Source: Lichenostomus cassidix | Lineage: Eukaryota > Chordata > Aves > Passeriformes > Meliphagidae | NCBI GenBank assembly: GCA_008360975.2 | Contig: CM039194.1 | Span: 11,580,426 to 11,644,425 of the forward strand | Direction: 5' to 3' | DNA length: 64,000 bases | Shown: one piece after another, positions 48,501-63,339 of the stretch | Position numbering within the stretch: the stretch's first letter is position 1 | Layout: the number at the start of each line of letters is the position of its first letter | Notes under the pieces: generated by a model | What the model was told of the DNA's origin: nothing | What the model saw: only the letters and a program-made list of their open reading frames with translations | The model's database searches: none | Position numbers and translations under genes: made by a program

Positions 48501-51500
48501 TCTCAAAAAACATCTAGTACACAGGCAGTGACAATAAAGCATTCCTATGCTGCCTATCAACCTGCTTCCAACCTTACAGAAAGACAAGCCTTCTTTAACA
48601 TCTTATTCTGCCACAGACTGGGACAAGTCACTATGTGCAAATTTGTGCAAGATCTGGGAAATATAACAAAAGTTTGATGGCCCTGAGATCTGTCATTCTC
48701 AGGGAAATCACTTTCCCTGTCAGCTTTACCTATAAAGGAAGTTTAGGACTCAAACAAGGGTTTGGGATTTTTTCCCAGTGCAAATCTAGCCATCCATAAT
48801 TTTCCCCGAAAAACATTTAGCAAATTTGGCCAAAATATATTGGCTTTGTGCACTGTGACTTTTTAAAAAGAGAAGGATCAACATCTTCCAGAAGAAACAT
48901 TTCTGGAGGAAAAACATGTTTCCAGTCAACATACTAATTTATTGTTGAGAAACAATTTTGATGGAGCAGTTTCAACCAACCATACTTACAAATCATTCTG
49001 CTAGAAAGAAATCACTTCAGAAGCATTTCAGCCATGCAGATTTCTTCACTCTCCAGAAAAACCACACCACTCATTTTCACTGATTCACCTACTGCTGACA
49101 TTAATCAGTCATTCGTTTTGTCTAAGCATTGTTTTAGTGAGTAAAGATACTCCTAAAGAGTATATATTAGGAAACAAAGCAAAAGTATTCCTTACAACTT
49201 CTAGCAAATGCCTCTGAAATTAATAATTCTGAGTACAACCAAAAAGCAAGATTTTCCCAAAACAGAATTAGGAAACATGAGAATTTTTGAAAATTAAGGC
49301 TTGTCAAGATCTTCAGATTCCATTTTCTCTTCCAATAAAACAAATTCTACTTTGCTGTTGCCTGTTTCACAGCTGCAATTCTGATAATAGGACATCTTAG
49401 TCATTTATATCTTTGCTAAAAACAAATACCCATTTAAAATATACTGGGAGATTTTCCAGTTTCAGAATCATTATTTGCATATTTGTATTGAAGCAATGCC
49501 TAGAAGGCCCAGCTGAGACTGAGGTCTATTGAGTTAGTAAGACAGTGAAGAAAGTGACCTTCCTAAATACAAAATTCAATATAGCAGTTTAGTGAAACAA
49601 GTACAAAAATAAGCATTTCCATCCCAAAATACTAAGAGGTTGGATAATATTTTAAAAAAACATCTCAGCAGTCCTTATCTATTACTCGTAGGCACACTTT
49701 TGAAATAGTATTTATTCTTTACATTTACAAACAATTTATCTGAATAATTTTATCCTTGAACAACAGAAGTCTTAAGCTAATTCCCTTCTCACCGCCTACT
49801 CCATCTCCTCAAGAGATGCCGCGCATTTGCAACTTTGCCTTTTTTTCCCCCTTAATCATGCTTGCTGGGAGCCATAGAGCTGAAAGGGAGAAAACCGTAA
49901 ATAATTGCATCTTCAGAGATGGGTTTAAGCTTTAAGCAGTGGCAGAAATACTGAATTCATATGCTTCACCACGCTTCATCAGAGAAGGCCTTACGAATTA
50001 GGGTAAGGAAAATTTACTACTACCCAGGACCCTATATTTTAAGAGGTTTTTCATCAGTCACAGAAATGATAGCATTTCTGTAGCTGCCATTTCAGTATAT
50101 AAGTAACACAGAAGGAAAAGCACAGCAGATTACTGGGATCTTATCCAATATGGAATATCTGCAGCCTCAAGTCAAACAAGCTTAGAAGGTTCATGGAATT
50201 TGACTCAGTGAGAACTGCCAACTCAGGGGGAAGGTCACAATCACAGTGCCTGAAGGATAAATGAAAACAATTCTCAGGCTGTTGGGAAATGGGAAACTTT
50301 TGGGAATGTGCATTTTCTACCTTACAAAAAGAGAGTTATGTTAAGATTGTGAATTTCGCATTTCCTTTAGCTCCAGTCTCCAAGCCTGCCAAATGATGTG
50401 GCACTGCACATGGAAGCTCTACCTAATCCTTCACTCATTCACATGAGGAAATGAGAGCAGGAATTCTTTAGGAACATTTAAAAGCAAGCCACTTGCATCA
50501 TTTGTCACTAAGAAAAAATTGAGACAAGGACTAAGAATAGAATAATTTCTATTCACCTTTATCATGCAGAAATTGAATCCCATCCCCGCCTTCGATTTAA
50601 TCCCTGAACAGAACTTACTTGAGTGTGAGCTGGCACTCCTAGAGTGAACTATAAATTGTGTCACATTATCATCAAAGGAAAATAGCATGGAAAATCTCTA
50701 GTAAGCTCAGGGCTATTATTGAAACACATGCAGTAAAACAACCAAATGTTTCTGCCTGTTCTTCAGCTTATTCTTCAAATGACATGTCAGGGTCTAGCCT
50801 AATATGAAAATCTTTAACTTGGGTAAGCCTGCTCTGTATTACACAAAAAGAATTGTTGCAGCTTCAGAAAGTCCAGTTTAGTGGAAATAATACAGCAAGC
50901 TCACAGAAATGGAAATTTAAGGAAACACATTCAGAAAGCATAATAAGAAATAATTTTCACCTGAAAATTCAAAGCTGCAGAAAGCTGGCTTGGTGCAGTA
51001 AGTGCAAATCACACATTAGGCATTTCAGTGCCCCAAGGCAACAAAGGGAAAATCTTGATGTTTTTAATGACCTTCTTCATTTCACAAATGTAATAAAATC
51101 ACTTTCAAACGGCTATCTAATGTTTAGCAAATTTATAACTGGTCTTTGCTCCACTTTCAACCAATGGTTGACAAGTAGACTGCAGCGCTCAGTCCACAAC
51201 CTGAAAGCTTGTTAGCAGCCTTCCTTGTTCTTTGGTCCTTTGTATTGATTTCAGAGTATCACAGGGAGTATCTCATGATTGTTCCTGTCCTTTATAGACA
51301 TATAAATCAAGAGTAAATTCACTGGACTAAGAGCTGTGACCCTCATGTGAAATGGATGTTAATACAATCAGGATCACCTACTGACAACGTGGTTTTGAAT
51401 CATTTCAGCCTGCTGTGCTTACAGCATCCCTGCCTCTAACTTGTAGTTCAGGGCAATTATTTAAGGTGCATTTCATTTGCTGTCAGACAGCAAAGAATCC

Positions 51501-54179
51501 CTAAACACAGAAGCAGGTGAAAAACATTATGTATATCTACAAAACGCTATGCCCTACAGTTTATTTCCTCAGGTGCCATAGGGCAGTTTGGGGGATTTTG
51601 GGCTATTTGAGTTAGAATAGTTAACCAACTGCAGTGGAGTATTTTATCCATGTGTTTTTATGCTCACAGTAATAATGTGATACTACATAAGGGATACTGT
51701 ATCAATGATCAAAGTGCATGTTCTTTGCATTCCCTGACAACTTTTTCCACCAGAAATAACTTCTGCATTCTGTCTTCTTTAGGCACTGCTGTACACGAAT
51801 TACTGAACTTCAGAAGTGGTCTGTGTATCTTGTCTATGTCAAAGACGAATTCCTTAAAAGAAGGAACTGTGGTTTCTGATCTGTGTTCATGAGTGCAAGG
51901 TCTTTCATTTCTCCAAAGCATTTGTGGAAACAGCATGATGGACTTGCAGGACTCCCTGCAGCTCTCTCCAGCTCGAAGGCGTGTTGTGGTTGAGTGGACA
52001 GAGCCCTCAGCCACCAGAAATAGCTGAGCCTTTCACTTTGCATATTTGCTTCCAGCATTCCTGTTTGCAAATGTTGAAGATTGTGGCACTCATTTCTGCC
52101 AGGGCAACCCCTGAGTACAAACAGGATCAAACTCTTCCAGTGAAGCAGTAGGTAAAATGACATCTGCCTCCTAATTACGACTGATGCAATTTGTGATAGA
52201 ATATCTCTACTTAATGTTTTACACTTTAATAAAACTGTGTGAAATATCCATCTTCATTAGGTGGCATATTACAAAAGGATTTCAATAGGACTAATTGACA
52301 AATAGTCTTTCTACACTGAGCTTTGGGTTCTGTAGAGACTGAGAACATAATTTCCATTCTAGGGAGTTCAGAATAACACAGGTCCTGACTAAATATGGTG
52401 AATTCTCATTGCTGGTCAGACTGAAGACACTAATATAGGCCTATGCATCCATCAGATTCTCTCAGTTCATAAGATTCCAGCTTCTGTCTCTCTCTGGAAA
52501 CATCCCATTCACTACAGAACAGAATTAAGTTGTTTTTCTTTTTAAATCAAACCTACACAGGCTCGTAATCCATCAGGCAACTTCATAGCGTATACACATC
52601 TGCATAATCCTCCTGAAGTTGCATAACTCTCCAGCTGTCCTCATAAAAGGGATTTCATTTTGTGCCTGGCAGGTTTTGCAAGAAGTACATGTTCGGTACA
52701 ATATGCATGTACCGATGTGCGTGATCCTGGGGGAGATTCTTAAAACTAATCAGTTTTTAATCTCTGTACCTTCTCTTTGTAAAACCTGCCTTCCCTGGGG
52801 CTGTGTACACACAAATACAGATGCACAAACTAAGGAACAGACATCAACTTCTTTGGTTCTAAAAGTGACTCCAGTTAAATATTTTAACAAGAGCCAAATA
52901 TTCTTCTGAATTGTATCATCTCTTAGAAATATGCTTGAAATATTCTATAGAAATGTCATACCATGTCAACTGACAGTAGTTAAATTAATAATTTATCATG
53001 ATGGTAATTATGGGGTTTCTTATATAGATACAGAGTACTAAAATGTATGTAGGAGCTCCCAAGAAGACATAGCTCTGACTATAAATTACGCTGATTATGA
53101 ATGGGGGATCAAGAGCAATGGGGGAAATGCAGCTGAGCACAATTGGTAAACAAATCTAGAAAAATCCTAGTCCACATGGAAAAGGAATCTCTTCCTAGAG
53201 AGTTTCAAATACCACCTCAATGACTCCTTCATCCCTTCATTCTAAGTGTTTATTCAAACATTATTTGCTACTGGATATATATCAAAAATATGAGCAATTT
53301 TGGTTTTGAGGGACAAGTGAAAAATAAATGGGTTTATTGTCTTCAAAATTTACTGTTCTCTTCCTCCAGCTGGCCTTGTATTTTATCTAGTACCTCCCAT
53401 ATTCCATAGGAGAAGAAAGGAAAGCAAATGTTTTCATGACCAGACTAAGTATTTCTAAAAGGTTGCCTTTTCCAAGGTTATTCAGGTTTCTAAGACAAAG
53501 AGTTGTTTATTCTTTTCTAGGTTTCTTTAGAAATTTCCCTATTCCAATGCTACCCCTTTCTTGCCTACTGATGGTGTTCCATCTGGCTTCAGTCTTTAAT
53601 TGCAATTTAGCTCACTCATTGCAATGATAGCATACGAACCTGAAGCTTCTCATGAAGCTGATACTCTCCTATATTTAACTGAATGTTGCAAGCAGGAGAG
53701 CAAAAGGGAAATAATATTCAAAACAGAATTTCAGTCTTATGGAAACGAAAGGGTGGGCAAGATTCAGAAAGTTCTTAAAACTTCTGCCCTCAAACTGAAG
53801 GGAGGAGTGAAGGACAGCCTGAGCTACTGGTGACAAGTGTTAATACACAAACTGATATTCCCATTACTCTGAATTTTTTCTAAACCAAATAGTTCTCAGA
53901 GCTCTCTGAGGCTATTAAATAACTAGATTTGAATTTTGCAGTTCAACCTCTTACAACTCTAATATCATTATGACAATATCAGTATAAGAGAGGATTAATG
54001 CACAGATTCCCTAAAGAAAATGTGCCATTGGTGACTGCAGTGGATTAAGAGTTATGATTATAAGTAATTATTTAATGCAAAGCAGATTCAAACACGACCA
54101 GAACATAGTGTGGTAAATCCTATTAAATACAGTAAATGACTCACTCTTTTGTAAATATCTTACTATTTACATAAACAAG

Positions 54180-54290
54180 ACAGGATAAACACGGTAAGAA
54201 AATGACTGGCAGGGAGTAAGGGTATAACTTGCCTAAAATCATACAGCAGGTCAGCTAAAAACATGTCTCAATGGACCATGTAATCATTAC
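54180..54290 (-). mobile_element. MIR-like SINE fragment, reverse orientation
   Basis: The plus strand has ATAACTTGCCTAAAATCATA followed by CAGCAGGTCAGC. This is the reverse complement of the MIR core (ACTTGCCCAAGGTCACACAG then a CAG-type continuation). Only the core is recognisable; ends are approximate. It lies about 11 kb upstream of the ADAMTS2 start. Confidence 0.55.
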
Positions 54291-57200
54291 TTCAGAACAT
54301 AATCTCACCTCACCATAATGAATCTGCATTACACTTGGATAAACATTTGTTCACTGTTACAAGGTTTGGTAATTTGATACATTAGAACAGTGAAAGAACA
54401 TGCAACTTATGTTAAACATCTGCATTCAATCCTTTCTTAGATATTACATCACATTAGATATTGATCAAATAGTATGTTAAATGATGAAAGAAATGAAAAG
54501 GGAAAACATACACAAAAGCAAAAAAAAATTGATCCTTGTTTCAAGGTCAACCACAAGCATGTCTTCACTCTAATAGGGCTAATTATGAAAGAAAATCATT
54601 GGTCCCTGCTGTTATAATCATTAAATGCTGCTTAAACAAAATGCTACTCATGTCATGATGAAAAGAAACTAGTTTGCTTAGTTTTATATTTCAATAATCT
54701 CAAAATATCTAAATATTACCCTTTATGTGCTAATACTCCTACATATTACATGGTGTTTCTCTTTGAAACAGAAGAAGAGCTGAGCTCCACGGTCCTGCAT
54801 TAAGAACCTACAGGATCTCACATCTGCTGAATTCAGTTCCCAAGGCAAAGGTTTCTCCTCAGCCCCATCCCCATCTCATTCAACAGGCTTCTGAATCCAC
54901 AGTTTCAGTCTTCTTCCTAGGAACTCTCTCTAGCTGTGCAGTGATTAATATCTTTCCATTCCTGACATGACATTTTAAATTGTTTGAACTGAGGGACAAG
55001 AGAGATTGTTATTGTAACCAATCTGCAGATATTGAGACCTCTCACATCCACCCCGTGTGGCTGCTTGGAACATCCTGGCAACAGCTGTAATAGGAGGCTG
55101 GATAATACCAATGGAAAAAAAGCCCTGCATATTTATTTTAAAAATGAGGCATCGAGGGAAATTAAAATTGAGCTGAAAGTTCAGCAATCAATTTGGGTTT
55201 GAATACAAGATTGTTTGGAGGCTCATCCACTTTTTACTCTACAAGCTGATCTTACATCTGCCTATTTTCTCTCTGTGCACAGTTACAGCTATGGAGACAA
55301 AGACACAGCTCACTGTGAGCAGCAGCCCAGGGTGTGCACTGCTCTCCAAAAGAACTGGAAGAAAATGTTGTATTTTTTTTTAAATTAAGACAGAGGAGCA
55401 GACATTTCCGACTGAGACACAGCAGATGGCTGCCAGAAAATGGTAAAGAATTCAGGAAGATGAAGGGCGAGGCAGCCTGTGGGCTTTGGAAAAGAGACAA
55501 GAACCCACGAGCAGTTAAAGTGCTCTGTATGTGTGGGACAGAAGGGTTTTGAGTGGTAAAAGTGTGCAGGACTCTGTCTCCATGCCCTTTGGTCCTGCTG
55601 GAGTCAGCTTCCCCCTGCAAATTCAGTTCCAAATCCAAGCACTGCATGGCAGCAATAATTCAGCATTCCATGTATGACTAGGAAATGTGTCTATAAGTGC
55701 CCTGCTCTGGCCTCTTTGGCCTCTTTTCAATACAACTGTAACTGGAGCTGTATTTCCTGGGAAAGGTGGCCTTATTCTGGTACAGCAGTTCTGCAAATAC
55801 TTTTCTGAATATTGCAAACAGTTAGCATTGGAAGGGTTTAGACAATTCCACAGGAAACCCATCTAGCTGTGGAGCTTAAGAAACATTTTATTAGCAGAAC
55901 TAACAACCTTTATAATAATAATAGGCAAAGTCAGTACTTCCATTCATTTATGTTGGAGGTGTTGATACAGATGCTTTCTTTTGCAATATGTGTTATTGTA
56001 ATGATCACATTTCAGGAGGGTGGGAGAGGAATTTCTTCTGTAACTATATAAAAAATTCTTGAGCTATCCCTAATACAAGCCTTTTCACCTTCTTATTCTG
56101 AACTGTTCTGCATCTGTTTATGTGAAGCCTCAAAATAAAAAGTAATCAGATGGAGTAGCACAGGATGGCATACAACAATTCAAAAGTATATTATTTGCTC
56201 ATGGCTGTGGTTCAGTGTGTTGTAATTAGCACATGTCCCAATTCTGGGGAATTTTTTGGCACTGATTTCTATGAGTGCAGAGCACCTACACAGGAAGGTC
56301 GATTTTCAGCATCGCTAGGCTCCTGTTTCAAGGTCTCAGGAGAAAAGCCACATTCCCTGAGAGTACAGCACTTCAGGTTTCTCAGCCCTCTTCAAGGCAA
56401 TGGCAAACTACTTCATAATCCAATTACTTCTCAGCAAAATACAACAAATCCAGGCTTTGCTGTCTGACCACAGCCCCCAAAACAACCCCTTCCAGTAAAA
56501 ATACCCATTCAAAGGATTTGATTGTATGAAAAGCCATTTCCTCCCTAATCCTTTTGAATATCTGAGGTGATTACCTCCAAATTAAGCAGAAATGCTATGA
56601 ATGCAAAATACAAAATTCAACAGCTCTGTGAGCTGTTTATTAAACAAGTCCCAAACTTACACCAAATGCAAAGAATAGATATTGGAGCAGTGGGAATTCT
56701 CCACTTATGAAAATAAAAAGACATGAGGTTTCATGGTCTTCTTCATGGACTGCAAGGCCACATCAATATCTGTTCCAAGTAAGATAACTCTGTAGATCTC
56801 TTTCAGACACACACAAATAAAAACACCTTCCATACATTTTTGAGGGTCGATTAGTAGCTGAAACTTTATCCTATGACCAGTCAGCTCTTTGAAGGAACTG
56901 TATGCACTGATCCTCTTCAGGATGCATGGCCTTGCACAAGACCGATTACAGGAAACTCAGCAGAGCATCTGCTTTTACATATCAACTAGAGAAAGTTCTC
57001 CTTAGTTCAAGTTCACACAAACATGGACAGAGAATAAGAAAAGCCTCTGTCACCAGCAATTGTTAGCAGTGGCATTCAGGAGGGTACTGATTCTTCAGTC
57101 TCTGTATTTGCCCTACTGCAATATTAACAGAAGAAAAAAATCTTCCTAGAGTCTCTACCTAGTTGGAAGCTATTGTAAAAATTATGACACTGGGAAAGTT

Positions 57201-58819
57201 GCTAGGTATCCTCTCATACAGAACATCCCACATTATAATCCCAAATCCTTAGTAAAAGCAAACAGAATATTAATTTCCCTGTATTTTCTCACCTGCAAGT
57301 GGCTGCTCAGGGCCACAAACAGCAGGAAAAAGCTGTTCAGCAAGCCTGTGTTCCTGTAGGCTGGGGAAACAATAGCTGGGGACACACAGCTCTCACCAGC
57401 TCCCTGGAATAACATGGGGAAAACTTCCACAAAGACCCTCTGGCCCTATCTCTTGCTATTGTAGGAACAGTCTGGAGCTGCACTCCTGTTTTTATTGTCA
57501 TCTTGATTAATTCTATAGACCAACAAAAACTAATTTGTTCCAACTGGGTTTTTTTCCAAAACAACTCACATTCTCTGCCACACCTCTGACAAAACCTTAA
57601 ACTGTTAACAAATGGTTGAGGGCTCAGTCACAATGAAAAACAACAATCATGAGGCGGAAATAACAATAACACAAACATGGCCCCATCCAGTTCTTGCTGG
57701 GGTAAATTATTCCTGCAGAGACATGGAATTGTAACCTAAGGGTATGCAGTGACTTTATTATTTGGCTCAGTGATCTCTCACTAAGTATTACTGCTGGTAT
57801 TTATTAGTAACAATGTCCTCTAATAGCTGGTTACAAAGAGGGTCAGTGGGGTAGTAATTTTCCTGAGGAGTTCTACCTTAAAAGCACAAGTTTTCCTGTT
57901 AAGTAGAAAGCCTGGATGGCACAATTGCTTATCTAGTTCACAACATATGGTTGCTGGTGAGCACTTCCCAACAGCTGGCATGATCAACTTGTGGCAAAAG
58001 ATTTTAAATCAGCCCTGCCCGTGTTTCAAATACTTGTGTGCTCTTACTTCTCAAAAGATGCCATTTGCATCATCCATGCTGAGGCACAGCCAAGCATCAA
58101 ACAAAAAAAGGCTGGGAATAAACACACTGACAATATGAGATTAGCTGCCATTCTGTTCACCTACAGAACAGATGTTCAGCTTCCTAGTCACCTAAAATCA
58201 TCCTCCAGGAGTGCATGGTTTGTATCTAGCTGCCTGTGTCTAAAACATTGTCTATGGACAGTGGAATCATGAACAGATTCCAATAGTTCACAATACACAG
58301 GACAGTGATTGTTTCTTTTATATTATTGTGCTTAGTAAAGGAATTGTTGAAGAGTATATTGAATTGCTGAGGTTTTAAATGACAAGGGGCAAAAATAAAT
58401 ATCAAGAACAAAGTATATAGTAATAGTGAAAAAAATTAATCTGAAGTAAACACACTTGATGTGGAAATATACACTGAAAATACCAGCTATAAATGAATTT
58501 TCAAAGTGCAATACCTTGTGAGGCTCAGGAGTCCTGGAAAATATTATCTTTCAATTCACCGAATTTTTGTTCTGAATGACCATGGCAGCTGAACTTTTCT
58601 ACTGTTCATATACCATTTTAAAGTACAGGGAATTATCAAATATACAATATTATAGAATTGTCTATTGCACTCAGTTCTATGAAACAGTTTTAAAATATAA
58701 TCTAATTTTAATATGAGAAATTGGAATTAATTGATGTAAATTTTAATCTGAGATCAAATACAACTGTAATATCTTTTGACCATTTCACATACAAATAATA
58801 CCTTACAATCAAAGCCAAA

Positions 58820-58855
58820 CATTTTAAACACATGTGCCATTTTAAACACATGCAC
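58820..58855. repeat. 18-bp tandem duplication
   Basis: Two adjacent copies of CATTTTAAACACATGTGC lie at 58820-58837 and 58838-58855, differing at two bases near the end. They are in the AT-rich region upstream of ADAMTS2. Confidence 0.9.
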
Positions 58856-59349
58856 AAGAGAACCTTCTACCTTCTGTCTCAAAACCCTACACTTCCCTCA
58901 CATTTTTACTTGAGCACTTAACATCTTTTATCTCCTCCAGCCATTAGAAACAGTCACTTCTAGGTAATAGGCACACAAGCAGCCCAAACACCTATGGAAT
59001 AAGAAATTAGAGATAAAATATTCTGGTTTTCTTTCAAGCCTGTCCTGGTGCTGATCCATATTTGATCCATGGGAAATATTGTGTCTTCCATGGTTTCCTG
59101 CACTTGAGTTTGGTGAGTTGCTGTCCCTCAACCTTCTTTCCCTTTGGGTTGTCCTCATTGCCTTTCACCTGAACACTAATTCTGTCATTTATTGGGCTGA
59201 GAATAGGATTAGATCCTGGAAGGCCATGATCACCTTACATTTGCTGAGTAAAGGCTTCAGGACTGCCCAGCTGGTGCTACTCACAATCTGCAGAAGCTAC
59301 ACTGTCCTGCCTTTAAATCATTCTTGTTGGTTGACTCTAAATTCCTTTC

Positions 59350-59530
59350 ACATTTCTGCTATTGAGCTGGTCAGAACTGAATTCATCAATTCCTCCACAT
59401 ATATAAGCTTGCAGTTCTCCAGCTTGAATCTCATTTTGCTTCCTGCACATATTTCTGAGCTCTTTAGATCCCTTTTTATTATTTCTCCTTGCTCGCTTTC
59501 GCTTCAACACCTGCCAGTTTAGAGTATGAT
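59350..59530 (-). mobile_element. Probable old CR1-type LINE fragment, reverse orientation
   Basis: Phrases such as TTGAATCTCATTTTGCTTCC, TTAGATCCCTTTTTATTATT and ACACCTGCCAGTTTAGAGT occur in an order recalling reverse-strand CR1/L3 3' regions. The match is diverged. It lies under the end of a 147-codon open frame (59079-59522), which I therefore do not call a gene; the upstream part of that frame may belong to the same element. Confidence 0.45.
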
Positions 59531-61861
59531 TGCACCATTAGAAAGCAGGGCAGCTGCAGGGCAATGCCCCAGGGAAGCTCCAAGCAATATTGGGTCTTAA
59601 ACTTTTGGGAATTTACCCATGGTAGAGAGGAAATATCAGGAACAGGTGCCTAAAACAATCTGCCTGCAGATGCAGGGCACACAGTGCTACTTCAGAACAA
59701 CAGAGAGTCTGTTGCCATTATTTTATCTGAAGTAGCTGCTGCTGACTGAATAGAATTTTACCTGGGCATGAGGGATCCAAAGCCTCTTCATGAATATGTC
59801 TTCCAGGCATGGGCACCTGTCCATAACATAGTTGGGCCTTTGCATCCTCCCACTGATTTCTCTGTGGGGATCACTGAAGTACAAAACAATTCCTTGAAGC
59901 CATAATTCAAGCATAACTGGTTTGCTGGGGGGCATTTTTTGGCTTTGTGGACATTAAAATATATATTTTGAGGTAGTTAGGACTTAAAAAAATGCAACAG
60001 CCAGTGAGTCTGGTACTGATATTATGACTTCTAGTATTACTTAACTCTGAAATGGAAGCACAAGGATTAAAAATTTGGGAGGCTTTGTTCAGACCGAGTA
60101 CAGACACTCCTTTTACTTCATGAATTTTTGTCTGGAGCCTGATGTTTGGCTCTTCCATGACATTTTCCATAGAATTACCTATTCTCCTCATGTCTTATTA
60201 TTTCCCAAGGCAGTTCCCAGGGTGATTATAATACTGACAGCTACCTCCAGGGAGCACTGGGTTTCAATACATGTGACTAACTGGGTACTTTATCTAACTA
60301 GCTGCGAGCGCAGCTCACCTGGGCAGAAACGTTTCTTACCCTTGAGGAAATTCAGACAGTTTAAAACAGGGACGTTAGTTCTCTCTGAAGAGAGGTGGCT
60401 TTTCAGTGAATCCATGATACTGCCTTGAGCAAATATCTCCCCAAAAATTTACATTTCTCTGTTTTATTCAGAGTGTGATCAATTGGGGGTTTTTGCGACT
60501 TTTCTGCATCTTACCAATTCCACAGAAATGTGAGTTACTGAATCAGTTTTCTAACTGATTTTAATTTCTTCTGCCATCTTTTCAGTTTTAAAACCTCAAA
60601 TTTCTAAAAAGCAAATTTCAGTGTAGGAATTTGCTGGGAGTAATTCCTGTTAGAAGCTTTTTTTGGAAACACGTAATTGCAAGGGACAAACCTGTGCCCT
60701 GCCCTCCTCCTGCCCTGCAATGAGCACTCAGGGCCTCTCCCTTGTTCTTCACACTGGCTGCAATAATGGGCTGAGTAAATTGTCAAAGATGTCAATACAT
60801 TGACAACAATAAACTTAGAATCAGTCTATTAAAGAGCTAAGGATATGTGTAAAACGCCCCTTTCAATGACAAACTAGAGGAAATTATACCATTCCCTTGA
60901 CAGAGTCCTCATTTAAAAATAGAGTATTTAAGGAAAAGCTCTAATTGTTCATGTCTTTCTTGTTTCACAGTTTGGATAACAGCTTTATAAATAAGTTATC
61001 TGACTGATCACTTTACTGAATCACCTACCCTAATTGGAGCACAGTACATGCTAGAGCATACTGTAGTGTACATAAAGGTGGTGAATAGAACTCAACTCCT
61101 AAAATGATCCATCTGTAATAAATGTATATATTTATATATTATAATAAACACCTCTGTAGTATTAAATGGGGGTTCCCTGAGGTTTTCTCCATCATTTCTA
61201 TTCATTAATTAACTATAGTAATTACATTTACTTTGAAACTAATGGTTCTCTAATAGGTATTACACACAGTATAAAAGAACAGATACTTAGTAAACAAGGC
61301 CCTTATGTTTAATTGAATTTTAGACTGACTTCACAAAGTGACATTTAGTTCTCAAAAATTATTCACTGTTTTCTGTTTGAATAGTGAGTATGGCAGATAA
61401 GGCAGCTCCTCAAAACATGCTGAGTAAAAACTTATTTCACTTAAGAACTTCATCTTTTTTCCTTTCTGTCTCACTTTCCTTTAGAGACAGATAAGAACTC
61501 CCTTATTTCCAATGGCTCTTCATTTTAGGCAACTATCTAACATTAAGCTGTAGTAGTATTGACACCCAGTATAGTCAATGGAGCTCGGAGAGAGCGATTC
61601 AGGGCATCCTCACTACCTACCTCTATTCCCTTTCCTGATTATGTGCAGACTCAGAGGTCCTATTGCAGGCAGCTGAATTAAATATCTAAATTTGGATGGT
61701 ATGAGTAGGTTAACTTTAGTGTCTTGCTTTCGCCATAAAGGAGGCTGAGTGAGACATGGATTTTACAGTAGAATTGGGGTCTTCATAAAGTCAGAAAAGC
61801 TCAGCAATCTGTGGCTGGAAAAGTATGGCTTAATTCAAAGGACATATGATGTTGTTTAAGA

Positions 61862-62080
61862 GAGTAAGGAGACCTGATTTAAATTCCTGTTCTGCCACAG
61901 ACTTCCCCCGTGACCTTCGGCAAGTCGCTCAGGGCAAGGTTTTTATGGGCATCTGGACATCTGACTCCAGGGGATTTTAAATAACTAACTTTGCAAATCT
62001 TGCCACTGAGCACTATTCTTTAATTTTCCATTTGCAAAGTGTAGACAGTGTTATTTCCTCTTTCATCTTCTACCTACAAC
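61862..62080 (+). mobile_element. MIR-like SINE with interrupted middle
   Basis: The 5' half reads GGAGACCTGATTTAAATTCC, TGTTCTGCCACAGACTTCCC and GTGACCTTCGGCAAGTCGCT, a close match to the amniote MIR core. The expected next segment (…CCATCTGTAAA.TGGGGATAATACT…) appears about 100 bp later as TTTCCATTTGCAAAGTGTAG with the downstream CTTCTACCTAC. The roughly 100 bases between them are extra, either an insertion or an unrecognised subfamily segment. Confidence 0.65.
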
Positions 62081-63339
62081 AGCTTCCAGGTGGAATTCTC
62101 TGCTAAAAGAAGAATGTAAGGCTGAGAAACTATGCACCATGCTAAAAAAACAACTGCTTGTGAATATTCTCTAAAATATTGGGAATTTCTCTAACCCATT
62201 TTTATTAAGTTCTGGGGACAATTCTTCTGATTCTGTACAGTTTAATAATTAAGTTTCTTCACAAGTATTTCCTGTCTCCATCTAAAAAGGACAACAGCCA
62301 TCACTAAAGCAGTCAGGTAAAGTTATATACTAATTGTTTCAATTCCCAAAATAGAGTACAAATATTTGCAATTCAAATACCTGTCCATTTAAATTTAAAA
62401 TTTAGCTTTCAAGACCTGCCAGATAACATAACCTGGCACCAGCACTACAGTCTCTCTCCCACTCCCTGCTCCCATGTATCCTTTATCTGCCAGCCACGTT
62501 TGTGCCCAGCACCACAGGGCATGGAAAGGGACACAGCAGTGAGCCTGGCACTGCAGCTCCTCATGGAAGAATGTCGTTAAATGGTGTTGCTGGATGGTGC
62601 CAAAAGGTTGTACCACAGCATTACATCCCCTCAAGTGTCATGAAAATTTCTGATGTGCTTCCCTTGACATGGCTCAAGGCTGGCCTGTTCCAGAAGCCAA
62701 AGCAAAGGAAACTCAGAGGTTTTCCATTAATTCTTGCCTATGCTGCTTTGATTCACTTTCTGCAGACATTTTGCCAATAAAACATAACACAAGCCAGATT
62801 TCCTCCTGCCATGCTCTCTAACGAACAGATGACTTGTGGATATGTCATTCAGCTGGATTTCCACCTGGAAGAAAGCAGCACTCTGCCTACACTGAAGTGA
62901 CTTGCTACTAGCTTTAATTGGCACATCCTTCCTTTTGCATCATTCTGTGCTCATAGGCATGTCTTGGCTGAATCTGATGGAATATATTTAACATGTATTA
63001 GCATTTCCAACATGCTGAAAGCTTGCAATACATAAGCTGGGCATTGTTCCAAATACATATGACCCCAAAAGTTTTCATGAATTTTGGACATTAACTTGTT
63101 TTCCAGTTATTCTTAGCGTATGGAAGGTTGGAATGAGAGTACCTACACTGGCTAAGCTATAGTCAGAGTTGTGATGTGCCAAGGGATCATAGAAATTCTA
63201 CATCACAAGCAAAGCTTGGAAACTAGAATGACTTCAAGCAAACATATGTAAAATAACACTTTATTCACTAAGTTATTTGTCATCAACATTTGCACAAATT
63301 AAAAAGCCCCCAGAAATGGTTTCTAATGTATTTTAGCAA

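Noticed and set aside
59079..59522. 147-codon plus-strand ORF, hydrophobic
   Set aside because: Its 3' part overlaps a probable reverse-orientation CR1 fragment, and there is no protein family match.
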